Notes under the pieces: generated by a model
Told to the model about the DNA's origin: nothing
The model's database searches: none
The model's input: the letters and a program-made list of their open reading frames with translations, nothing else
Made by a program: the position numbers and the translations under genes
Source: Hydrogenophaga sp.
GTDB taxonomy: Bacteria > Pseudomonadota > Gammaproteobacteria > Burkholderiales > Burkholderiaceae_C
Reading direction: 5' to 3'
Length of the DNA: 64,000 bases
NCBI GenBank assembly: GCA_011391495.1
Contig: JAABQK010000001.1
Span: forward strand, 359,559-423,558
Shown: positions 43,939 through 52,629 of the stretch, in pieces
Layout of the letters: each line of letters begins with the position of its first letter
How positions within the stretch are numbered: the stretch's first letter is position 1

Positions 43939-46900
43939 GAAGCCAGCTGCTGGGGCGACAGCTCGATCAGCTCGCCCATGGGGTTGATGAAGGCCAGGCG
44001 CACGGGCTCACCGGGCCGCGCCAGTGCCATGGCCTGCTGGTAACGGCGCATCTGCGCCAGCAATTCAGGCTGGCGTTCGGGCCGCTCGGCACTCTTGAAG
44101 TCCAGTACCCACCAGCAGGCGGGCTGGGCGCCGGTGCCGCGCTGGCGCACCAGCCGGTCCAGTCGCAGCAGCTCGCCCTGGTGGAACAGCTCCACCTCGT
44201 TGCCCCAGTGGTCGAGCACTTGCGCGTCCCAGGCCCAGGCGGCTTCGCCCGACACGATGCGGCGCGCCATGGTCATGACCTCCAGGATCTGCGCCGGGGT
44301 CAAGCCGAACTCGCGCGCCGCTGCCTGCTGGTGGGTGCTTGTCCAGTCGAATCCGTCACGCGGCGTGGGATGCCACTGCAACAGCCGGTGCAGGGCCAGA
44401 CCGATGCGGGCAGGCGCGTCATCGGCTCCGGGGGCCTGCCCGGTGGCATGCGCCACCGGTGCAGCACCGACGGACCCCCGTGTGTACAGCGGCAGGCACG
44501 GCAACGCAAAGTCGGGGGCGGTGGCCGGCGATTCACCCTGGCGATCCCGCACATCCACACCGGCGGGTGCGTCGATTGGCGTGGCCAGCGGCTGCAGGCG
44601 CTGGAACCAGCTGGCGGTCTGGCTGCGCTGGTGCGGCTCGAAACTGGAGATCACCAGGCGCGTTTCAGCGCGGGTGAGTGCCACGTACAGGGCGTTGAGT
44701 TCCTCGAGTGCACGCGCCTGCTGCTCCACCTGAAGCACCGCAACGGCACAGGCGGGTGGCGACTTCTCGCTGGCGAGAAACACGAAGCGGCGTGGCACCG
44801 CATCCTCCCCCGGCCAGTCCACCAGCACGCCCATGGTTTCGGGCCTGGCTGATCCGGTGTCGGTGTCCAGCATCAGCACGGTGTGGGCTTCCAGCCCCTT
44901 GGCGCCGTGGATGGTGAGCAGGCGCACCGCGCCCGGCGTCTGGCTCGGCGTGGCCCTGATGCTGCCGGCCTTGAGCGCACGCACCAGCCGGTAAGGGGTG
45001 AGAAAGCGTCCGCCGTCCTGCGCCAGCGACTGCGACAGCAGGTCGCGCAGTTGCGCCAGCACGGCGCCACGCTGGCTGGGGGGGACGGCCTGGGCAAAAC
45101 GCGCCAGCACATCACCGTGGTCGTACACCGCAGAGAGTGCGTCGTGTGGTGGCAGGCTTTGCACCCAGCCGCAGTACAGCGCCAGGCGCTGGGCCGTGGT
45201 CATCAGGACACCCGCCTGGGTCTGCACCGGCACGGTGCTGTTGTGCCCGGGCAGCGGCAGCAAGTCCGCCTGATCCTCCGCAGGCAGGCTGGCGAAGCGT
45301 TGCAGCACGTCCCACCAGGAAGGCTTTGCCGGGGGCGCCAGGGGGTCAGCCCCTTCGGCACGGCCGTCGGCGCGCACCGTCCAGCGCTGGCGCAGCCGCG
45401 CCAGCTGGGCCAGCGCGTCGTCGCCCAAGCCAAACAGCGGCGACTTGAGTGCACGCGCCAGGCTCAGGTCGTGGCGCGGCGACACCAGCGCGTCCAGCAG
45501 CGCCACCACGTCCTGCACCGCCGGCGCTTCACAAAGATCCAGCTTTTCGGGCTGCTCGCTGGCGATACCACGCTCCAGCAGGGCGTCGTGCATCCAGGCC
45601 AGGCGTTCGCGCCGGCGCGAGAGCACCATCACATCGTCGGCCTGCACGCGGCCCGAGGCGATCTCCTCGGCCACCCAGTCGGCCGCCTGGCGGGCTTCCA
45701 GCGCCGACAGGGTGTCTTCGGGCAGCACGCGCGGGGTGGTCAGGCTGTCGCGCCAGACGGGTGCAGCCCCATCACCGTTGCCAGACCGCTGGCGCGCGCT
45801 GCGCGCCAGCTGCGGCAGTGCCAGCACGGCGCCTTCCTCGCTGCTCTCGGTGGTGTGTGCCCGGTAGTCGCTGCCGTACTCGCCCGCGGTCGCCGCGGCG
45901 AGCATGGCGGTATTGAGAACATCCACCACGCCCTGGGCGCAACGCCGGGTGTGGTCGCAGCTGAGCAGCGCACCTCCGAGGCCCTGCACCACGAAGCCCT
46001 GCGCCGCCTTGAAGACCTGAGGCTCGGCGCGGCGAAAACGGTAGATGGACTGCTTGGGGTCCCCGACGAGAAACACGCAGGGCGCCGCGCCAGGTCCGGC
46101 ACCGGCATAGGCGGACAGCCAGCCATAGAGGGCCTGCCATTGCAGCGGGTTGGTGTCCTGGAACTCGTCGATCAGCACATGGCGCACGCGCGCATCGAGC
46201 CGCTGCTGCATCCAGCCCGAGAGCTCGGCATCCCCCAGCAGCCGCAGCGCGGCTCCCTCCACATCGTTCATGTCGACCCAGCCGCGCTCGCGCTTGAGGC
46301 GGGCGTAGGCGCCGAGCAGCACGCGGCTCAGGCGCGCCAGGCGCTGGTGGTGCTGCCAGGCCTGGTGCTGCCGGCGGGCCCCACAGAGGTCCTGCAGCTC
46401 GGGTTCGGCCTCCTGCGCCGCTGCGAACTTGGCCAGGTTGTTGTTGAGCCGGTCTTCGCTGGCCACGAAAAAGCCCTTGCGCAACAAGGCCAGCCGCTGT
46501 GGCATGCACTCGGGCTCGTCGGCCAGCGCGAACGCATCGACCACGGCCGCGGCCGCCACTTTCGGCGTCTTGTTGGTCTCGCCACCGAGCGCCTTCGCGC
46601 GGGCCAGCCAGCGCTCACGTGCACCGGGTTGCAGCAGCGCCAGTTCGGGCGATTCCAGTCCCGACCAGCGCGGATACAGCGACTCGAACGGTTCCACCGA
46701 CGCTTTCACCACCCCGGCCGCATCGGCCAAGGCAAACTCCACCCGCTTCTGCAACGCCTTTTCCAGCGCCTTGAGCGTCTGGTGGCGACCGTGTTCGGCC
46801 ACGCTGTCCATGAAATCCCGCTTGTCACTTTCGCTGGCAGCAAGCGCGGCGTAGAAGCGCGGCCAGACCAGGGAGATCGCCTGCGCGTCGTCTTCCAGCA

Positions 46901-47375
46901 GCTCGTACTGCGCCGGCAGCTGCAGTTCCTGCAGCACCGACAGTGGCGCCCCGCGCAGCAGGGCGGCAAACCAGCCGTGGAAGGTGCGCACCTGGACCGG
47001 CCGGCCCATCGCCGTCACGCGCTGGTGCAGGCTGCGCAGTTCGCCGATGCGGCGCTCGGCATCGGCAGGGCTGAGTCCCCGCGTCCGCAGCGCCTCGGCC
47101 AGCTCGGCGTCAGACAGGCGGGCGCAGCGACGCAGCTCGGCGTTGAGCCGGTCGCGCATCTCGCCCGCCGCCTTCTTGGTGAAGGTGATGGCCAGGATGT
47201 CCTGCGGTGCGCAACCGTCCAGCAACGCACGCAGAATGCGCGAGACCAGCATCCAGGTCTTGCCCGCGCCCGCACAGGCTTCCACGGCGATGCTGCGCGC
47301 CGGGTCGCAGGCCAGGGCGTAGAAGGCCTCGCGCGGTGCCTTGACGCCATTGATGCGGTAGGCGGCTTCGGTCAT
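43935..47375 (-). CDS. addA: AddA-type ATP-dependent helicase/nuclease subunit
   Basis: The 1146-residue product is a UvrD-like helicase with a C-terminal nuclease. The Q/Walker A region is AVEACAGAGKTWMLVSRILRALLDG, then TFTKKAAGEMRDRL, LIDEFQDTNPLQWQAL and FLVGDPKQSIYRFRRAEPQVF. Helicase motifs IV-VI include LTIHGAKGLEAHTVLMLDTD and ALTRAETRLVIS. The last 150 residues have WWVLDFKSAERPERQPELLAQMRRYQQAMA, the PD-(D/E)xK catalytic LDFK. With AddB it resects double-strand breaks for RecA loading. It is downstream of addB with a four-base ATGA overlap, and its stop overlaps the flavoprotein start, so all three are coupled. Confidence 0.93.
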   Translation of the reverse strand: MTEAAYRINGVKAPREAFYALACDPARSIAVEACAGAGKTWMLVSRILRALLDGCAPQDILAITFTKKAAGEMRDRLNAELRRCARLSDAELAEALRTRGLSPADAERRIGELRSLHQRVTAMGRPVQVRTFHGWFAALLRGAPLSVLQELQLPAQYELLEDDAQAISLVWPRFYAALAASESDKRDFMDSVAEHGRHQTLKALEKALQKRVEFALADAAGVVKASVEPFESLYPRWSGLESPELALLQPGARERWLARAKALGGETNKTPKVAAAAVVDAFALADEPECMPQRLALLRKGFFVASEDRLNNNLAKFAAAQEAEPELQDLCGARRQHQAWQHHQRLARLSRVLLGAYARLKRERGWVDMNDVEGAALRLLGDAELSGWMQQRLDARVRHVLIDEFQDTNPLQWQALYGWLSAYAGAGPGAAPCVFLVGDPKQSIYRFRRAEPQVFKAAQGFVVQGLGGALLSCDHTRRCAQGVVDVLNTAMLAAATAGEYGSDYRAHTTESSEEGAVLALPQLARSARQRSGNGDGAAPVWRDSLTTPRVLPEDTLSALEARQAADWVAEEIASGRVQADDVMVLSRRRERLAWMHDALLERGIASEQPEKLDLCEAPAVQDVVALLDALVSPRHDLSLARALKSPLFGLGDDALAQLARLRQRWTVRADGRAEGADPLAPPAKPSWWDVLQRFASLPAEDQADLLPLPGHNSTVPVQTQAGVLMTTAQRLALYCGWVQSLPPHDALSAVYDHGDVLARFAQAVPPSQRGAVLAQLRDLLSQSLAQDGGRFLTPYRLVRALKAGSIRATPSQTPGAVRLLTIHGAKGLEAHTVLMLDTDTGSARPETMGVLVDWPGEDAVPRRFVFLASEKSPPACAVAVLQVEQQARALEELNALYVALTRAETRLVISSFEPHQRSQTASWFQRLQPLATPIDAPAGVDVRDRQGESPATAPDFALPCLPLYTRGSVGAAPVAHATGQAPGADDAPARIGLALHRLLQWHPTPRDGFDWTSTHQQAAAREFGLTPAQILEVMTMARRIVSGEAAWAWDAQVLDHWGNEVELFHQGELLRLDRLVRQRGTGAQPACWWVLDFKSAERPERQPELLAQMRRYQQAMALARPGEPVRLAFINPMGELIELSPQQLAS

Positions 47376-50059
47376 GCCGGGCTCCAGAAATCCTTGCGAC
47401 ACAGGCCACGCGCAGCGCAGAAATCGCACACGCGTCCCTCGCCCAGCGCCGGCATGGGCTGCCCGTCGGCCACGCGGGCCATGTCGTGCGCCAGGCCCGC
47501 GCGCAGCTGCTCGCGGGCCAGCAGCAACTCGGTCTGTTCGATCAGCAGGGTCGGCGCCTCCTTGCTGCTTTCGCCGCGCTTGTCGGTGATGCTGAGGTAG
47601 GCACCACGCACGTTCTCATCGGGCAGCAGCGCGGCGTAAAAAGCCAGCTGCGTGTCTTCCAGCGGCTCCTTGACGCGCTCGAGCGTCTTCTGCCGCCCCT
47701 CGGTCTTGTAGTCGATCACGAACGGGATGTCGCCTTCCGGGCTGCCCTGCCGGTCGATGCGGTCGAGCTTGCCGTAGAGCTTCCAGGGCCCGGCGTGGGC
47801 GCTCAGGGCGGCTTCGGCCTGCTCGAAGCGGGGGCCGGCACGCCCGTCGCCGCCTTCATGGCCCGACAGCCAGTCCAGGTAACCGTCGCGCAGCGCAGGC
47901 CAGACCGCCTGGTACGGCAGAAAGCCCGCCCCACCCTCACCTGCGTCGAGTCCCATGGCCTGCGCCGTGGATTCGGCCAGCTGGTTCAGGGTGGCCCGGT
48001 CGGCGTCCAGACCCGGCCGCTCAGCACCACGCGCCTCGTGAAAGGCACGCAGCACCGCATGCAGCCAGTTGCCCATGTCGCGCTGGTCCGGCTCGGCTTC
48101 GAGCTCCGGTGCCTCGGCCAGACGCAGCTGGCGCAGGGCGAAGAACCGGTAGGGACAGTCCCGCAGGTCCTGGTAGGCGCTGGCCGAGAGCGACTCGGGC
48201 AGCACGTCGCCCGCTGCCGGCAGGGGACGCGGGATCGCTGCAGGACTGAGCCAGCGCGAAGGGCGCAGATCGGTCGCACGCAAGGCCTCGCCGTCTGCAA
48301 CGAAGCCAGGCAGGGACTGCACCCAGGCTCCGGGCAGTACCGCCTCGCCGCGCTCCTGCGTGCGCCAGAGGATGTCGAGGTGCGGCAGCGCGAGGCAGCC
48401 CTGCCAGGCCTGATGCGCGGCATTGGCGAGGGCCTCGCGCGAGGGCAGGCCCAAAGCCTCGCGCTGGGCGGAGGTCCAATGGCCGGGCGGCTCGGGACTT
48501 GGATTGAGATGCACCTCGTCACAACCGGGCAGCACGGTGGCACCAAAGGCGCGCCCCAGCAACTGGGCCATGGGCAGGATCACCACCACCGCGTCCTCCT
48601 CGCTGCGCGGCATGAAGCTCGCGCCCTCCAGCACGTCACGCACCCAGGCCGTGAAGGCCGGCAGGGACAGCCGCGCGCCCGGCTGTGCGCCGGTGCTGCC
48701 CAGGGCCTCGCTCACCGACACCAGCTCATGGGCGGCGCCTTCACCCAGTCGCAAGGACTGGACCAGCTGCTGGCCTGCGGGGTCGGCCTGCAGGAGGCCC
48801 CACAGCCCGCAAGCCTGAAGCGCCGCGGCCAGATCGGCCAGCCAGCGCTCCAGCGGGCGGTTGGACTGCAGCCCCTCCAGCAGGGCTGGCAAACCCACGG
48901 GCAGTGCGTGCGCCAGTCGGCTGGACTGCAGCGCAGCGCGCCACAGCGAAACCCCCGCATCGCGCGCCAGTTGCTCCAGTGCCTGCACCTGTGCCTCGGG
49001 CCAGGCCGGTGCCTGCTTCAGCAGGTCGAGCACGTCGTCCATGCGCGCTCGCGCGTCGGCCGCGCGCAGCAGGCTCATGAGCTGCGCGGCCGCGTGCGTT
49101 GTGGAAAGCTTCCAGCCGGTCTCGTCCCGCACGGACAGGCCCGCGCCGTGCAGCATCGCACTCACGCGGCGCGTCAGCAGCCTGTCGTTGGCCACCAGCG
49201 CCACCGGAGCACAACCGGCCATGACCCGTTCGATCACGCAGGCAGCGGCACGCTGGGCCTCGTCTTCGGCGTCGCCACAGGCCTGAAGGCGTGTCTCGCC
49301 CCCGGCACATGCTCCCGCCTCCGGGTCGTGCAGCGGGAGCACCACCGCCCGCTCGCCCCACCACTCGACCAGCGCATGGGCCAGCGGGTCTTTCTGAAAG
49401 CCTTCCAGAACGATCAGGGCATCGACATCGCCGCCGGGCAGGCCCAGCGGCCCCCACAGCACATCGGTCGCGTAGGCCGAGGTGCTCGCCCACGCCAAGG
49501 CCAGCGAGGCCAGCATGGCTTCCCAGTGCAGCGCCTGCACACCGGGTGCCAGCGTCTCACGCAAGGGTTCGGCCCAGGCCAGGCGCTGCGCCGGTGGAAC
49601 GGCCGCCGCCAGGGGCGCCAGCTGGCGCGCGGCCTCCACCAGGCGGGCGACCATCACCGAGCGCAGCGACGCATCGGGCCGGCCTTGCGCCACGCGATCG
49701 ATGAAGGCGGCAGCCACCAGGCTGTCCCGCGCCATGTCCATGCTGAGGTCGGCCGGACCGGGCAAAAAAGGCTGCAGCGACGCAGCCCAGTTGCGGCTGG
49801 ATTCGAAACGGGGCGAAAACCCACTCGGGTGCGCCTGCGACCAGGCACGCCGACCCGCGTCCATGAGCTGTGCGTAGGGCACCAGCACCACGGTGCGCCC
49901 GGCCAACGCGCCACACCGATGCATGGCAGCTTCCATCTGCGGCAGCAGGGTGCTCCAGCACCGAAGCCCGGGATGCTCGTTGCGCCAGCCGTTTCGTGTC
50001 GGTTTGGAAGGGGCCGCGGCGGTCTCACCGGGGACGCTGGGCGGGCTGCTGATCGTCAT
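47372..50059 (-). CDS. addB: AddB-type exonuclease subunit with 4Fe-4S nuclease domain
   Basis: The 895-residue protein has a helicase-like N-terminal part without a functional Walker A. It has a C-terminal PD-(D/E)xK nuclease with DIPFVIDYKTEGRQKTL and an iron-sulphur cysteine set: DCPYRFFALRQL upstream and CDFCAARGLC (C-x2-C-x5-C) at the end. AddB acts with AddA in recombinational repair of double-strand breaks. The start at MTISSPPSVPGE is used; the frame is open for 19 more codons but the protein similarity begins later. It is divergent from trxA and heads the addB-addA-flavoprotein unit. Confidence 0.9.
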   Translation of the reverse strand: MTISSPPSVPGETAAAPSKPTRNGWRNEHPGLRCWSTLLPQMEAAMHRCGALAGRTVVLVPYAQLMDAGRRAWSQAHPSGFSPRFESSRNWAASLQPFLPGPADLSMDMARDSLVAAAFIDRVAQGRPDASLRSVMVARLVEAARQLAPLAAAVPPAQRLAWAEPLRETLAPGVQALHWEAMLASLALAWASTSAYATDVLWGPLGLPGGDVDALIVLEGFQKDPLAHALVEWWGERAVVLPLHDPEAGACAGGETRLQACGDAEDEAQRAAACVIERVMAGCAPVALVANDRLLTRRVSAMLHGAGLSVRDETGWKLSTTHAAAQLMSLLRAADARARMDDVLDLLKQAPAWPEAQVQALEQLARDAGVSLWRAALQSSRLAHALPVGLPALLEGLQSNRPLERWLADLAAALQACGLWGLLQADPAGQQLVQSLRLGEGAAHELVSVSEALGSTGAQPGARLSLPAFTAWVRDVLEGASFMPRSEEDAVVVILPMAQLLGRAFGATVLPGCDEVHLNPSPEPPGHWTSAQREALGLPSREALANAAHQAWQGCLALPHLDILWRTQERGEAVLPGAWVQSLPGFVADGEALRATDLRPSRWLSPAAIPRPLPAAGDVLPESLSASAYQDLRDCPYRFFALRQLRLAEAPELEAEPDQRDMGNWLHAVLRAFHEARGAERPGLDADRATLNQLAESTAQAMGLDAGEGGAGFLPYQAVWPALRDGYLDWLSGHEGGDGRAGPRFEQAEAALSAHAGPWKLYGKLDRIDRQGSPEGDIPFVIDYKTEGRQKTLERVKEPLEDTQLAFYAALLPDENVRGAYLSITDKRGESSKEAPTLLIEQTELLLAREQLRAGLAHDMARVADGQPMPALGEGRVCDFCAARGLCRKDFWSPA

Positions 50060-50182
50060 GGAACGGGCGTTTCTGTCACAATGGAGCGAGACACGCCCCC
50101 CGGGGTATGCAGGCATGCAGACCGACCCGCGAAGCGCGTGCCCAAACTTTAACCTCCCTGTTCAACATTCTTAGGATGAATC

Positions 50183-50515
50183 ATGGCCAGCGACCTGATC
50201 AAACACGTATCTGATGCAAGCTTCCAGGTCGATGTGCTCGACGCCACGGCCCCGGTGCTGGTCGACTTCTGGGCCGAGTGGTGCGGCCCTTGCAAAATGA
50301 TTGCCCCCATCCTGGACGAAGTGGCAGGCTCCTACGACGGCAAGCTCCAGGTGGCCAAAATGAACGTGGACGACAACCGCGACGTGCCCGCCAAATTTGG
50401 CATCCGCGGCATTCCGACCTTGATGCTGTTCAAGGGCGGCCAGCTCGCGGCCACCAAGGTGGGTGCGATGAGCAAGGCCCAGCTCACGGCGTTCATCGAC
50501 CAGCAGCTCGCCTGA
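50183..50515 (+). CDS. trxA: Thioredoxin
   Basis: The 110-residue thioredoxin has the active site WCGPC (Cys34, Cys37) in [20 protein letters not shown], the [24 protein letters not shown] segment with the cis-Pro76 region, and a normal C-terminal helix. It is a cytosolic dithiol reductant for ribonucleotide reductase and other targets. It is the first gene of the plus-strand trxA-rho-rpmE2 region and is followed by a hairpin terminator, so rho probably has its own promoter. Confidence 0.98.
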   Translation: MASDLIKHVSDASFQVDVLDATAPVLVDFWAEWCGPCKMIAPILDEVAGSYDGKLQVAKMNVDDNRDVPAKFGIRGIPTLMLFKGGQLAATKVGAMSKAQLTAFIDQQLA

Positions 50516-50539
50516 TGGCCGGGTAACCGCCTGTGAGGC

Positions 50540-50572
50540 CTGCCAGGGTGCAATGCCCTGGCAGCATTTTCA
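50540..50572 (+). terminator. Terminator after trxA
   Basis: CTGCCAGGG pairs perfectly with CCCTGGCAG around a seven-base loop and is followed by CATTTT. It lies 24 bases after the trxA stop. Confidence 0.7.
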
Positions 50573-50573
50573 G

Positions 50574-50597
50574 GACAGGTTTTTTTCCTGTCATAAT
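50574..50597 (+). promoter_or_regulatory. rho promoter (extended -10) overlapping a small palindrome
   Basis: TGTCATAAT fits an extended -10 box. Just upstream, GACAGG and CCTGTC form an inverted repeat around seven T, with the second arm sharing bases with the -10. It may be an operator or chance. Initiation would be near 50604, giving a leader of about 110 bases. Confidence 0.45.
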
Positions 50598-50713
50598 TTG
50601 CCGAGACGCAGGCCACACACAGACCTGCCTTCGCACTGCGCAGTTCCCGACACCCGGGCACCAGCGCCACCTCCCCCCGATTCTTGACTCAACTCCTCTA
50701 CGGAGTGAATTCC

Positions 50714-51976
50714 ATGCACCTCAACGAACTCAAGGCACTGCACGTGTCTGAAGTCCTCAAGCAGGCTGAAGCGCTTGAGATTGAAAATACCGGCCGCATG
50801 CGCAAACAGGAGCTCATGTTTGCCATCATCAAGAAGCGCGCCAAAGGCGGCGAACTGGTGAACGCCGACGGCGTGCTGGAAGTGCTGCCCGACGGTTTCG
50901 GTTTCCTGCGTGCACCCGACACCAGCTACACCGCCAGCACCGACGACATCTACATCTCGCCGAGCCAGATCCGCCGCTTCAACCTGCACACCGGCGACAT
51001 GATAGAGGGCGAGGTCCGCATCCCGAAGGACGGCGAACGCTACTTCGCGCTCAACAAGCTCGACAAGATCAACGGCCTGCCCCCCGAGGACAACAAGCAC
51101 AAGATCATGTTCGAGAACCTGACGCCGCTGTTCCCCAAGGAACAGATGCGCCTGGAACGCGACATCAAGAGCGACGAGAACATCACCGGCCGCATCATCG
51201 ACATCATTGCGCCGATCGGCCGCGGCCAGCGCGCGCTGATCGTGGCACCTCCCAAGAGCGGCAAGACGGTGATGATGCAGCACATCTGCCACGCCATCTC
51301 GGCCAACTACCCCGAGGTGGAGCTGATGGTGCTGCTGGTCGACGAGCGTCCAGAGGAAGTGACCGAGATGCAGCGCACCGTGCGCGGCGAAGTGATCGCC
51401 TCCACCTTCGACGAGCCCGCTGCACGCCACGTGCACGTGGCCGAGATGGTGATCGAGCGCGCCAAACGCCTGGTGGAGCTGAAAAAAGACGTGGTGATCA
51501 TGCTCGACTCGATCACCCGCCTGGCCCGCGCCTACAACAACGTGCTGCCCTCCAGCGGCAAGGTGCTGACCGGTGGCGTGGACGCCAACGCCCTGCAGCG
51601 CCCCAAGCGCTTCTTCGGTGCCGCGCGCAAGATTGAAGAAGGTGGCTCACTGACCATCATCGCCACGGCGCTGGTCGACACGGGCAGCCGCATGGACGAG
51701 GTGATCTTCGAAGAGTTCAAGGGCACCGGCAACTGCGAGATCCACCTGGACCGCCGCCTGTACGAAAAACGCGTGTTCCCTTCGATCCAGCTCAACCGCA
51801 GTGGCACACGCCGCGAAGAGTTGCTGCTGCAGCCCGAGATCCTGCAGAAGACCCGCATCCTGCGCCAGTTCATGTACAACATGGACGAGATCGAGGCCAT
51901 GGAAATGGTCCTGAAGAGCATGAAGTCGACCAAGAACAACTCCGAGTTCTTCGACATGATGCGGCGGGGTGGCTGA
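50714..51976 (+). CDS. rho: Transcription termination factor Rho
   Basis: The hexameric RNA-DNA translocase is 420 residues, matching E. coli (419). The N-terminal RNA-binding domain carries [21 protein letters not shown] and the RNP-like [13 protein letters not shown]. The ATPase core has Walker A APPKSGKT, Walker [17 protein letters not shown] and the R-loop-type [33 protein letters not shown]. The start ATG has GGAG about nine bases upstream. It has its own promoter-like region and a C-rich leader consistent with autogenous Rho control. rpmE2 follows after a repeat-bearing 226-base gap. Confidence 0.98.
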   Translation: MHLNELKALHVSEVLKQAEALEIENTGRMRKQELMFAIIKKRAKGGELVNADGVLEVLPDGFGFLRAPDTSYTASTDDIYISPSQIRRFNLHTGDMIEGEVRIPKDGERYFALNKLDKINGLPPEDNKHKIMFENLTPLFPKEQMRLERDIKSDENITGRIIDIIAPIGRGQRALIVAPPKSGKTVMMQHICHAISANYPEVELMVLLVDERPEEVTEMQRTVRGEVIASTFDEPAARHVHVAEMVIERAKRLVELKKDVVIMLDSITRLARAYNNVLPSSGKVLTGGVDANALQRPKRFFGAARKIEEGGSLTIIATALVDTGSRMDEVIFEEFKGTGNCEIHLDRRLYEKRVFPSIQLNRSGTRREELLLQPEILQKTRILRQFMYNMDEIEAMEMVLKSMKSTKNNSEFFDMMRRGG

Positions 51977-51994
51977 ACAAGCCCTCCCCCCTTC

Positions 51995-52040
51995 GCTGGC
52001 TCGCTTCGTGCAGCCAGCTCCACCCCTCAAGGGGCAACAC
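51995..52040. repeat. Dispersed hairpin repeat after rho
   Basis: GCTGGCT...AGCCAGC (51995-52018) forms a hairpin, and CCCCTCAAGGGG follows it with CAAC. A related CCCCTGAGGGG plus CAAC occurs after the SLC13-type gene near 62710. It has the look of a short intergenic element of this bacterial group and may also help end the rho transcript. Confidence 0.5.
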
Positions 52041-52119
52041 CAGCGGCCCAGCAAAACCGGTTCCACGGTGGTCCCGGTTGACGGCACTTCGTCTCGGCAG
52101 CCTGGTTGGATTTCCCGGC

Positions 52120-52125
52120 TATAAT
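52120..52125 (+). promoter_or_regulatory. -10 box of rpmE2
   Basis: A consensus TATAAT lies 78 bases before rpmE2; no good -35 is seen. The 5' leader has small hairpins (GGAA-tgg-TTCC and TGCGGC-t-GCCGCA) of unknown significance. Confidence 0.5.
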
Positions 52126-52202
52126 CCAAGGCTTTGCTATTTGCGACAAGTACAGTGGAATGGTTCCGCTGCGGCTGCCGCACCTGAACTCAAGGAATCG
52201 TC

Positions 52203-52466
52203 ATGAAAGACGGCATTCACCCCAACTACCGCGACGTGTGCTTCCAGGACATGTCCAACGGCTTCAAGTTCGTCACCCGTTCCTGCGCCAACACCAAGGA
52301 AATGATCAAGATGGAAGACGGCCGCGAGCTGCCGCTCTTCAAGCTCGACACGACCAGCGAATCGCACCCCTTCTACACCGGCACGCAGAAGAGCGTGGAC
52401 AACATGGGTGGCCGCGTGGAGCGCTTCCGCAACCGCTACGCCAAGGGCGCGACCGCCGCCAAGTGA
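52203..52466 (+). CDS. rpmE2: Ribosomal protein L31, type B
   Basis: The 87-residue protein begins [23 protein letters not shown] and has the type B-specific extended C-terminus ([29 protein letters not shown]). The zinc-binding CxxC pairs of type A L31 are absent; only two isolated Cys remain. Type B copies normally replace the zinc form under zinc limitation, where Zur often controls them. No Zur box was recognised, and this may be the only L31. It is followed by a strong terminator. Confidence 0.93.
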   Translation: MKDGIHPNYRDVCFQDMSNGFKFVTRSCANTKEMIKMEDGRELPLFKLDTTSESHPFYTGTQKSVDNMGGRVERFRNRYAKGATAAK

Positions 52467-52512
52467 GCCGGCACTGGCTCGGAGCCTGAGGGTTCCGGGC
52501 AGTCTCCAGCCC

Positions 52513-52543
52513 AAAGCAGCCGCTCAGCCGGCTGCTTTTTTTT
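52513..52543 (+). terminator. Intrinsic terminator of rpmE2
   Basis: AGCAGCCG pairs with CGGCTGCT and is followed by eight T. It lies about 50 bases after the rpmE2 stop. Confidence 0.9.
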
Positions 52544-52629
52544 GGCCCCTCGTGTGGCGCGCCATGCTGTGTCGGCAGATTCCGGCGACATAGCCAACTC
52601 GCCCGGCACGGCCCTGTATATTTCGCGCA

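Noticed and set aside
44883..47600. 905-codon open frame antisense to addA
   Set aside because: Composition (Arg/Gln/His-rich, no domains) is that of a GC-driven shadow; addA has complete helicase and nuclease motifs.
47486..50152. 888-codon open frame antisense to addB
   Set aside because: No domain-like segments and the real addB has the nuclease and Fe-S motifs.
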